A stretch of DNA of 64,000 bases from Posidonia oceanica (Eukaryota > Streptophyta > Magnoliopsida > Alismatales > Posidoniaceae). The translations under genes and the position numbers were made by a program. The stretch covers positions 1,798,001 to 1,862,000 of the forward strand of contig JAZBRS010000077.1 in NCBI GenBank assembly GCA_037176725.1, written 5' to 3'. Positions within the stretch are counted from its first letter, which is position 1; every line of letters starts with the position of its first letter. The notes below the pieces were generated by a model. It was given only the letters and a program-made list of their open reading frames with translations. It was not told where the DNA came from and searched no databases. Below, piece by piece: positions 55,441 through 64,000 of this stretch.

Positions 55441-55805
55441 AAAAGAAATGTAACCCGAAAAACACAGGCACCATTATCCCTCATGCTTCACTAGAGATCC
55501 CCAGCATGTCGAGCTTAAAAGAATCTACCACATCCCTCAAGAGCGAACACTCACCCTTCTCCTGGCTAGGGGCAGAGAAAGATTGCATACCTATGAGGGA
55601 GAAATCAATCAAAAAAAAGAGAGCTGAAAGAATAGGTGTTGGTCTTGAGAGTTTGGCCAAGTAGCCTGTCCTCACCACACCACCACCTGTACAATGCCAA
55701 CACCCGTTCCGGAGCGCCACCAGCAAGCCAAGAGTCTAGGTAGGGCCCAGTGAGTCAGGGACCACTCCCTTCCTTTGCAGCGGGCACCAAAGCACTCCGT
55801 ATGCT

Positions 55806-55922
55806 GAGGGCATCCAAGCATACTCATCTATCCAAGCATACTCATCTATCCAAGCATACTCGTTCATCCAAGCATACTCATCTATCCAAGCATACTCATC
55901 TATCCAAGCATACTACTCATCT
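55806..55922 (+). repeat. short tandem repeat CATCCAAGCATACTCATCTAT
   Basis: Six to seven copies of about 18-19 bp (ATCCAAGCATACTCATCT) with slight changes. C has ATGCTTAAGATATGATTAGT here and A has a single related copy, so the expansion is private to B. Confidence 0.75.
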
Positions 55923-56249
55923 TCATAAGCATATCACCTGCATCATGCATACATGCATCTTCTTCTATCATTCCTTTTCCTATCAATTTCCCCCGCTCTG
56001 CAACGCGCTTCGGCCCTGAGACAGTACCTCTCCCCAGCAGAGCACATCGACGCCACTCGAGCTGCGCTGGTCCAGATCTCCTGCCGCCCCTCGCCCGCGT
56101 GTCCGCAAGACTGCTGCATAATCCCCTTGCTTATTTGTGCTTAATTGCTATGTTCTGTTATTGACTGCTATGATGCATATGGAACTACATTTTCAGTCTC
56201 AGCTTCTGCTTGTTGTCAATGATTACATACCTGCGAGATCTGACTGTTT

Positions 56250-56265
56250 ATTGATAGCAGGTACC
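56250..56265 (+). promoter_or_regulatory. candidate 3' splice site before the downstream gene
   Basis: TTTATTGATAGCAG/GTACC, junction 56,260/56,261, 49 bases before the ATG. The same CAG/GTACC is at 32,393 in A (45 bases before ATG) and at 15,670 on the minus strand in C (51 bases). Conservation in untranslated sequence suggests a spliced mRNA for this gene. Confidence 0.5.
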
Positions 56266-56309
56266 TTCAAGCTCTGCAGCTATCAGCCTGTGTCTCTGCG
56301 ATCAGCACA

Positions 56310-57512
56310 ATGGGCTTCCCAACTCTGTTGACTCCCACACACTGCTCAGAAACCCTGCGAGAATGGATCGGCAGGCTCACTCAGGAAGACTGTGAGCAAC
56401 TGCGCCTCTGGGGGATCCCAACTAAACTGCTGAAGGCCGTTGACGTGGAAGTCAGCCGTCACCTTCTGTGTGCCGCCGCAAGATTCTGGAAACCGGCGCA
56501 CCATGTCTTTCGCTTCAGCAAAACTGAGCTGACACCTACACTGGAAGAGGTGCGTCGGATCTGTGGCTTTTCCAAGATCCTGGGGCCGCCTGTTTTCATG
56601 AGGCGAGATGGATATCTCAAGGTCCTGAGCCAACTAACTGGGCTCCCTACTCGAACCTGCCAATAGAAACTAATCTACACCATTGGGCCTGAACCTATGT
56701 TTCGCCTTGCGCACTTCGATGATATCATGAACAAGCGCGCAGAACTCAGAGATGAGCTGTGGCTCCGAGGATTTGTTATCCGCTTCCTGGGCGAGCTGAT
56801 CTTTACTCATGGCCGACTAACGGTGGCCATTGAGGTTGCAGAAATTGCATTAGCTGTGGTGACCCAGCACATAGACCTGGCACCAGTTGTTCTAGCAGAG
56901 ACCTATCGTGGGCTGGACCGCATCACTCATCGCTGCCGCCACTTCCACGGTTGCGGAGCACTCATACAAGTCTGGCTGACCGCGCACTTAGAGACGAACC
57001 TCTTGTGCCCTCAAGTGCATGCCTTTGAAGCTTACTGCAACAGTGCCCGTGCCAAGACAGAAAAGAGCGTCAAAGAAGAATACGAGAAGCTATCAGCGCT
57101 GACTGACGATGCTGTAACCTGGTGTATTGTCCCCTCTGTAGCTGAGCCATTTACTGTCTTCTTCAGCACGTGCGACGCGCGGCTGATCATTCTACCAGGC
57201 TTCACAGCAGGCGTAGAGTACCATCCAATCAGGGTCATGCGCCAGTTCGGCTTCCAGCAGGGCGCCTTCATTGACAGTACAGCGCCCGAGCTTCTACAGA
57301 TGTACCCTCTCAGCACAACTGCCCCAACCAAGAAGCTCGCTAGTCTGATGCAGCATGGGGTCCAATCAACAGACATTGCAGCTGTGAGAGGTGTAGGATG
57401 CACCCCAGAATATGAAGCTGAAGTCCGAGAGCTCTGGCCTATTTCTGAGGTTCCGCCAGGCGGCCCCCTATTCCCCGACTCCAGGCAGTCGAAAAAGGCC
57501 CGAACTGACTAG
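56310..57512 (+). CDS. downstream 401-codon gene of B (DUF7745/PMD-like), one TAG
   Basis: ATG of MGFPTLLTPTHC to the TAG after KKARTD, 1203 bases. A single in-frame TAG at 56,664 stands where A has a glutamine codon. Blocks: WIGRLTQEDCEQL (about 19-31), VSRHLLCAAARFWKPAHHVFRF (49-70), TELTPTLEEVRRICG, RVMRQFGFQQGAFIDST and a basic C-terminus. No membrane segment or catalytic motif is evident. By eye it belongs to the DUF7745/plant mobile domain group found in Tat-lineage elements. A separate gene after pol is unusual for Ty3/gypsy and its job is unknown. It probably needs a spliced RNA. Confidence 0.8.
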
Positions 57513-57769
57513 GCCATTGGGCAATCATCATGTGGTCTTCTTTCAAGTCATGCTGTACATCTTTTGGCCTGCCACAGGCATTGTACTCACCAAGCTTTAT
57601 CAATGAAAAAACTGTTTCTGCTATCCGCTTGCACTTCAAGACTGTTCAATGCATTGCATATTCATTATCATCATCATCTCAGGCCCTCTGGCCAGACTTG
57701 CAGCCATCACAATGCAGCAAAGTCCCCAGCACCCAATCTGGAGTCCAGAACCTCTGCGGACCCGCATCG
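57513..57769 (+). other. B 3' untranslated region, first part
   Basis: Homologous to A after its downstream gene (CATCTTTTGGCCTGCCACAG). Contains CATTATCATCATCATCTC. No gene. Confidence 0.45.
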
Positions 57770-58110
57770 TCAAGCTACGCCATCTGGCGTCCCCAGCTGG
57801 TCGCCCCCAGCTGGATCATCATCCCCAGTGGGCTAGCACCCCAAACTGCTCGGTAAAAGGTCCGTCAACCTGTCATCCTCCTCAGCTGATCATCCCCAGC
57901 TGAGTCCCTAGCGGGCTGGCACCCCAAACTGCTCGACGAAAGGTCCGTCAACCTGTCATCCTCCTCAGCTGATCATCCCTAGCTGAGTCCCCAGTGGGCT
58001 GGCACCCCAAACTGCTCGGCGGAAGGTCCGTCAACCTGTCATCATCCTCAACTGATCATCCCCAGCTGAGTCCCCAGCGGGTTGGTACCCCAAACTACTC
58101 GTCTGACAAG
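57770..58110 (+). repeat. 83-bp tandem repeat of B
   Basis: ACCCCAAACT recurs at 57,838, 57,921, 58,004 and 58,087, exactly 83 bp apart. Units include GGTCCGTCAACCTGTCATCC and CAGCTGATCATCCCCAGCTG; the latter has CAGCTGA/AGCTG self-complementarity. C has a single related copy at 14,095-14,140. Confidence 0.85.
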
Positions 58111-58164
58111 CACGACAATCTTGTTATCACCCCCTGCTTTCGATGCCAAGGACGCGTTGGCCAG

Positions 58165-58191
58165 CCCCTGGTGTCATCCCGACACCAGGGG
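58165..58191 (+). other. conserved 3' hairpin of B
   Basis: Perfect 11-bp stem, CCCCTGGTGTC and GACACCAGGGG, around ATCCC, followed by GCATCTTTTGATCGCCCC. Same place and shape as in A and C, with one paired substitution relative to A. Confidence 0.75.
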
Positions 58192-58279
58192 CATCTTTTG
58201 ATCGCCCCTTGGTATCATTCTTCCCCTCTTTCCCCTATGATATTCCTGGTGTCATAGGATGATTTCTTCTCATCATTAC

Positions 58280-58920
58280 CTCATCCCCTCTTTGCCGGCC
58301 GATAAGTCTGATATCTTATCAACCAATCGTTCTCATCATTACCTCATCCCCCTCTTTATCTCATCATTACCTCACCCCCTCTTTATCTCATCATTACCTC
58401 ATCCCCTCTTTGCCGGCCGATAAGTCTGATATCTTATCAACCAATCATTCTCATCATTACCTCATCCCCCTCTTTATCTCATCATTACCTCACCCCCTCT
58501 TTGCCGGCCGATAAGTCCGATATCTTATCAATCAATCACTCTCATCATGATCTCATCCCCTCTTTAGCAATAACTCTCATCATTACCTCATCCCCTCTTT
58601 AGCAATAACTCTCATCATTACCTCATCCCCTCTTTAGCAATAACTCTCATCATGATCTCATCCCCTCTTTAGCAATAACTCTCATCATGATCTCACCCCC
58701 CTCTTTAGCAATAACTCTCATCATGATCTCACCCCCCTCTTTAGCAATAACTCTCATCATGATCTCATCCCCTCTTTAGCAATAACTCTCATCATGATCT
58801 CATCCCCTCTTATCAACAATCAAGCACTCTCAGGCTGATATCCTAAACTATCAACAATCAAGCACTCTTAGGCTGATATCCTAAACTATCAACAATCAAG
58901 CACTCTCAAGCTAATAACCT
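58280..58920 (+). repeat. GATAAG hairpin units and 35-38-bp repeats of B
   Basis: First, GCCGGCCGATAAGTCTGATA then TCTTATCA units separated by TCATCATTACCTCA (58,290-58,545). Then about seven 35-bp units with TTTAGCAATAACTCTCATCA (58,550-58,805). Then three units of about 38 bp with CAACAATCAAGCACTC and GGCTGATATCCTAAACTATC. Confidence 0.8.
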
Positions 58921-58969
58921 AAACTATCATCTGGGCCGATCCATGGTTGGCCCACAGTTGTGTTATACG

Positions 58970-59740
58970 GCTGACATCCAGTAACTGTCCCTTGCAATTG
59001 CGGTTTCCAGTTGATAGGTCTGTAAACTATCCGCCAGTTGATAGGTCTGTAAACTATCCACCAGTTGATAGGACTGTAAACTATCGTTAGGCTGATATCC
59101 TAAACTATCACCAGCAATTGCATTATACGGCTGATATCCAGTAACTATCCCTCATCATTGCGCGTTCCAGTTGATAGGCCTGTAAACTATCCGCCAGTTG
59201 ATAGGACTGTAAACTATCGTTCCAGTTGATAGGACTGTAAACTATCGTTAGGCTGATATCCTAAACTATCACGTGCAATCATGTTATACGGCTGACACCC
59301 AGTAACTGTCCCTCGCAATGCCGATTCCAGTTGATAGGACTGTAAACTATCCGCCAGTTGATAGGTCTGTAAACTATCCGCCAGTTGATAGGTCTGTAAA
59401 CTATCGCTCCAGTTGATAGGACTGTAAACTATCCGGCATTTGCGTTATACGGCTGATACCCAGTAACTATCACTCATGGTTTGTGGCTTCCAGTTGATAG
59501 GTCTGTAAACTATCCGCCAGTTGATAGGTCTGTAAACTATCCGCCAGTTGATAGGTCTGTAAACTATCTGCCAGTTGATAGGACTGTAAACTATCCCACA
59601 CAACCATGTTATACGGCTGATATCCAGTAACTATCACTCACAACTGCTCTAGGCTGATAACCTAAACTATCACTCCAGGCTGATAACCTAAACTATCACT
59701 CCCGGTTGATAGGACCGTAAACTATCCGGACGATAAGCCC
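58970..59740 (+). repeat. GATAG...CTATC hairpin-unit array of B
   Basis: The unit GCCAGTTGATAGGTCTGTAA plus ACTATCC (27 bp) occurs many times, singly and in runs of two to four. The arms GATAG and CTATC can pair. Between runs lie GTTATACGGCTGATATCCAG then TAACTATC segments, giving a higher-order pattern of roughly 150-190 bp. Inverted counterpart at 12,601-13,590 in C. Confidence 0.85.
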
Positions 59741-60287
59741 GTCACCTTATCACCCTTTTTGGCGTGACCTTGCCCCAGGAAGGCAAAGTCATGCACCTCC
59801 TTTTTTGCGATAGGAGAGTTGGCCTCTCTCCCCTCGCACCCCTCTTTTCTCTTCTGCTAGCTTGCTCCCCGGGCGGGGACGAGCTGCACCCTGTGTTTCC
59901 TTGCTTTGTCACGCAAGCCTGGCTTTCCTGCCAGATCCTTGTGCCACATCGCGTCCATTTAGCATTTTCTCTTGCATCATCTCTGCATCTTCTCAGCTAG
60001 CATTGCATACTACTTTAGTATCATTGACCTCACTTGCACAGCATCAGCATTTTCTTCTAATTGGCTAACTTTTGTACTAACTCTTGCATTGCATTTGCAT
60101 TAGCACGCATTACACACCTAGCATTCATCCATCTGCACCCTGCATTTTGCATTGCAGCAACGGGCTACGATCTTCGGTGCATCCGCCGAATAAGTAACTC
60201 ACGCCCATAGCAAATTGCTGCTCCCGCCGGTCAGATGGGGTGTCTTGTCAACCCTGAGCAGTGGCCTCGCTCCGCTTGACCTTGCTC
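59741..60287 (+). other. B segment between arrays and polypurine tract
   Basis: No gene. One copy of a GCTTGCTCCCCGGGCGGGGA module (59,860-59,880) resembles the unit amplified in A. GCATTGCAT-type sequence follows, then the conserved GGTGCATCCGCCGAATAAG and GGGGTGTCTTGTCAACCCTG stretch. Confidence 0.5.
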
Positions 60288-60300
60288 AGGGAGGGGCATC
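60288..60300 (+). other. polypurine tract of B
   Basis: AGGGAGGGGCATC directly before the 3' LTR start. Confidence 0.88.
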
Positions 60301-63300
60301 TGTTGACACCCCATCTTGGCAGGCTTGGACCACTTGGAGCCCTCCTAGTGATTGCTGGACTCAAACCCAAACCAAAACCAAACCCTAACCCTCTTCTTTA
60401 CCCTTCAAACCTAGCAAACTTGACCTAAGCCTTTACCCCTCTTCCCAAGCTCAAAACCTGACCAAAATCCATAGGAAAACCCACCAACACCCACTTAGCA
60501 AACCTACCCAAGAACTTAGAACTTAACAGGAAAAACTTAACAAAATAAAAAATCAGAAACCTAATCCAAAAAGACTTAAGAAAAAAAAACCTAAAAGACT
60601 AAAACCAAAAGCCCAAAACCCATCCTAATTAACCTAAAAATAAATCCTAAAAATACTAATTAACATCCTAAATGCTTAACAAGAAAAACACAATTAACAA
60701 AACAATTTAAAAGATTTAACAAACACTTTAATCAAATGAAAAATAAATTAAGAGCAAAACAAAACCATAAAACCCTAATCAAGCCCAAGCACACTAATTA
60801 ACCCGAAACAATCATTAAAAAACCTAATTAAAATCCTAACTCACAACACAACCTTTCTGGTATTTTTGCTTATTTTTAATCTATTTTTCCTAAATTTTAT
60901 TTCCTTTCTTTTCCCTCTCTTTCTTTCTTTCTTCTCATTTTTCTTTTCTTCCTTTTCCTTGCTGGGCCCAATCCAGCCCGTCCACCTTCTTTCTTTTCTT
61001 TTTTTTCTTTTTTTTTTTCTCTCCTTCGGCCCGCAGCCCGGCCTTCTCCACCCTTCTTCTTCCTTAACCTCCTGCGCTTCCGCAGCTTTTTCTCCCGCGA
61101 GCGGCCAGTTACAGCCCTCCCTCCACCATTTAAAATTCGAAGCTTCCATCTTATCAGTCCACAGCAGCTCGCCGCTCTCTCCCATCTCAGCACCAATTCC
61201 GGGAGGCATTCAATGCCCGTCGTCTCGCCGGCACCCATCTCCTCAGCTGCAGTGTGACGCCGTTGAATTCAAAAAATCCCAGCGCGCGCACCGGCAACTC
61301 CTCCTGATATAACCCTCCAGTCATCTCCTCCTTTTTTCGCCTTTGATCATCCAGAGAGAGAGAAGGAGAGATCAGGGCTCATCAGTTAGTTATCAGCAAA
61401 CCTGAGAGAGAAACCAGAGAGTATCAGTAGCATTCTCCCCACCTGAGCGACCTCCTTTCCTCTTCCTCTTCACCCTCCAATTCCAGAAAGGAGAGAGCAG
61501 GAAGAGAGAGCCTGAGGGAGTTCTTCGCATCCCGGAGAGAGAGCTGAAGTCCAGAGAGAATTCCCAAGCAAACGACTCCTTCTCCCTCTGAATCCAGCAG
61601 CCTTTCCCCTTCTTTTTCCTCAGATACCAAGCCCATTCCGGCCCTCATTTCTCTCCCATTTCATCCTCCAAATTCACCCAGCACATCAGTACCTTTCCCC
61701 CTCCACTTCACGGCCATTCCACTACTAAAACACCCCCAGACCACCTGAAACTCCACCCATAAGCCAATTCAAGACCCATCTGCAATTGCCTTCACCACCG
61801 TCCACCACATCCTCCCAAACTCCACCCAGATAATCCCCTGACCTCCACCTTCCCAAAGCACCTGACCTTCAGCCCTCTCCCTCACCACAGACCATGATTT
61901 TCACTACAAACACCTGTCACTCCCGCTGATCAGAAACCAGACCAACCTCCAGTCTCTCCCCACACTCTCCAGAAACCCAATTTGACCCTCCGGAATCACT
62001 CCCCGAACCTCCAGCAGTCATCCGGAACCACCCGTCCAGTCTGACGAGCAGCAAACAACCCCTCCGACCTCCGGTTACCACCTGTGAACCCAAAGTTGCC
62101 GAATCGCCGCGAGACCTCTGAAGCTTCTATCCAACCGACTGGGAAGCACCGGAAGAACATTCTGAAGTAGCTCCAGCCCTCGCGAGCAGCCGGCGACGCC
62201 CGCAACGACCGGACGACCTCCACCGACGACTGCTGAAGCCATCGACGTCGGGAGGACATCTTAGACGCGGAATCAGGTGAACTCAACTTCCTTTAGTCTT
62301 CTTTTCTTCCCGTGCTGCTTCTCCGCCCTTTAGAATTGCATTTCCAGCCTTCCTGCTCCGAATCCGGCTCCGATCAGATCGTCTTCTCCGGCGAGCTCTT
62401 CCGGTCGTCACGTCGCTCCGGCCAGTAGAACGCGACTCCGGAGGTTGTCGCAGGACCGCACGAACCTCAGGAAGCTTCTCAGGCCCTCAGAACACAGCGT
62501 CGCTGTGTCGATTGGCCGAACGAACCTTCTGAAGCTCTGTGGAACTCCGGCGACCGTTCCAGTCCGTTCCAGGCCGCGCCGTCCTCCGCCGATCACAGCC
62601 TGATCTCCGTCAGCGTTAGGAGCAGCTCCTCCGCCCACCCGCGCGTCTCCAGCAGCCCTGTGCCGGCGGTCGCGGGCGCTGGCAGCCTGCTGCTACAGTG
62701 TCCACGGCCGTCGGCCGTTTACTGTTTATTTATTTTTCCGTTTGTATAGTTTGCTAGTAAATATTGCATGTTTGGTCTAAGTTTTCTTATTTTTGCGTTC
62801 TGGTCCTTATATCATTTAATCTGCTGTCTTTTTTATTTTAAACCATGCTAAATTGCATTAAGTGTTTGTGTTTCTCTGTATTTGCCCTTCAGTTCTTTTA
62901 CTGTGTATTCTAGTTGTAATTTTTTATGTTTTAGCCCCTCTGTTTTTAATTTTTGCATCCCGGTCCTGCAGTAGTTTATTTAATTTAAATGCATGAACTT
63001 TGCCTTATTATATTGCATTCCAGACCCCTGTCTTTTCTCATTTTTGCACTTTCATCCTCTGTACTGTAGAACTTAGGTTTAAATTTTAATTTCTGCTTGT
63101 TGCATTGCATATTTGCCCCCTTGTTTTCTTATTTTTGCATGTAGGTCCATTTTAAATGGACAGTAACTGTTTTCCATGCATTTTGGCTTATTGCAATGCA
63201 TTTTTAACCCTGTTTTTCCCAAAAATTGCACATCAGTCCTGTCTTCTGATTTCAGAGCATGTTTTCCATATAAAATTGCATATTTGACCTCTGCATGATT

Positions 63301-64000
63301 CAAAAATCACACATAGGTCCTTGCATCCTTTAAAAACCATGTAAAAAGACTGTTTTGCCCCTAAAGTTGCATCTTAGCTCCTATGCTTACAAAATTGCAT
63401 GTAGACCCTCCACTTGCATTCTCGGACTTCCCAGAACCCTGTTTTCTGGAAAATTTGCACTTTAGACCCTAGTTTTTCCAAAATTACCCTCTGATTTCCA
63501 TTTGTTTTCAAAACTTCTTCCAATGCATGCCCTCTTTTCAAAGTAGCTTTCTGAGCCTAGTCTTTTCCAAAATAAAGCCCTGCCCTCTCCTGTTTTCAAA
63601 ACTCTCTCCTGTGGGCCCCATCCTTTTTGAAAATTTGCATTTAGCCCCCTTCTCTTTTCAAAAATGGCAATTGAACCTCTATTTTTCTAAAAATTCCCCT
63701 CTTGTCTTTTCTTGCATCTTGCATGCATCCTGCATTCATTTAGCTTTGCATTTTAGCATCCCTTTGCACACACTAAGCACCTTTAGCTCCCCTTCACTTG
63801 GGAGGACCTCATGCACACCCCTAGGACCTCCTGAACACCTAGATCTGTTCTTCTCCCCTGTTCTGGCCCTCCTGCCTTGAAGCTGCGATATCTTCCGATC
63901 CGGCCGTTGGATTTTCTCAAGTAAGCTGCCCAGGCGACCGCAGCAAAGCGCACTTCAGCATGGACCAAGCAGATCTCAGATCAGGCTCCTGGATTTCCAG
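60301..64000 (+). repeat. 3' LTR of element B, cut by window end
   Basis: Same start as 38,711 and nearly identical to the 5' copy. Relative to the 5' LTR it lacks about 910 bp: AGAACTTAGAA (60,511) joins CAGGAAAAACTTAAC, skipping 38,932-39,846. The window ends exactly at the CAG of the donor-like site matching 43,320. About 1.3 kb should remain beyond 64,000. Confidence 0.9.

Larger units (their letters stand above)
54784..56309 (+). other. B spacer between pol and the downstream gene
   Basis: Untranslated and conserved with A and C. Includes CCCGGTGATGAAAACCGG (54,940-54,957), AGGGAGCCACCACC, ACCCTAGAGATAGGGGGTGTG (55,183 onward), the purine tract 55,308-55,440, a conserved GGGCCCAGTGAGTCAGGGAC stretch, the 18-19-bp repeat, and the acceptor-like GATAGCAG/GTACC at 56,260/56,261. 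No gene of its own. Confidence 0.65.
38711..64000 (+). mobile_element. element B: youngest and most complete Tat/Ogre-type retrotransposon
   Basis: Innermost insertion, in the 3' LTR of A. It has a 5957-bp 5' LTR, primer site, leader, gag-pol, downstream gene, 3' arrays, polypurine tract and the first 3.7 kb of the 3' LTR. The total would be near 26-27 kb. Coding damage is light: six TAG stops and one frame shift. The two LTRs are nearly identical by eye apart from a 0.9-kb deletion in the 3' copy, which fits recent insertion. The LTR type is that of C, not of its host element A. Confidence 0.9.

Noticed and set aside
58550..59740. Regular short repeats with spacers, resembling a CRISPR array
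   Set aside because: Spacers are themselves repeats, there are no cas genes, and the array sits in the 3' region of a plant retrotransposon.
60301..64000. Solo LTR or separate element
   Set aside because: The polypurine tract and internal sequence directly precede it, so it is the 3' LTR of B.

Overview
The window looks like heterochromatic or intergenic DNA from a large-genome land plant, most likely an angiosperm. I found no host gene, tRNA or rRNA. Almost every base belongs to a nest of four copies of one lineage of giant Ty3/gypsy LTR retrotransposons of the Tat/Ogre type. The evidence for the lineage is: LTRs of 3.3-6 kb; a primer site TGGCGACTC(C/T)GCTGGGGA next to the 5' LTR; Gag with a CHHC knuckle; a DNGS protease followed by a G-patch; reverse transcriptase with YVDD/YMDD; a degenerate first RNase H followed by an archaeal-type RNase H; a D,D-35-E integrase; an extra 401-codon gene downstream of pol; tandem arrays in the 3' untranslated region; and a polypurine tract AGGGAGGGGCATC abutting the 3' LTR.

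Layout. Bases 1-86 are unassigned flank. Element D (+) starts at 87: LTR 87-3343, primer site, leader, and a broken gag to 6329. There element C (-) is inserted: its 3' LTR occupies 6330-12102, followed rightwards by its polypurine tract, 3' arrays, downstream gene and part of the pol-gene spacer, up to 16944. There element A (+) is inserted: LTR 16945-20306, gag-pol 21486-30945, downstream gene 32439-33641, array 34190-35870, 3' LTR from 36368. The 3' LTR of A is split at 38710/38711 by element B (+): 5' LTR 38711-44667, gag-pol 45987-54783, downstream gene 56310-57512, arrays 57770-59740, 3' LTR from 60301 past the window end. The insertion order is therefore D, then C, then A, then B. B is the least damaged copy, and its premature stops are all TAG.

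How the parts work together: the LTR supplies promoter and, by inference, splice donors; the leader carries conserved structures and possible acceptors; gag-pol supplies capsid, protease, reverse transcriptase/RNase H and integrase. The downstream gene is probably made from a spliced RNA, because a CAG/GTACC acceptor-like site lies 45-51 bases before its ATG in three copies.

The most unusual signal is a family of short dyad (hairpin) units amplified at several places: a strict 29-bp GTTGGACGC...GCGTCCAAC unit in the D/A LTRs, a 30-bp GGCAC...GTGCC unit in the C/B LTRs, and CTTGTCC...GGACAAG or GATAG...CTATC units in the 3' arrays. Several copies carry paired substitutions that keep the pairing.
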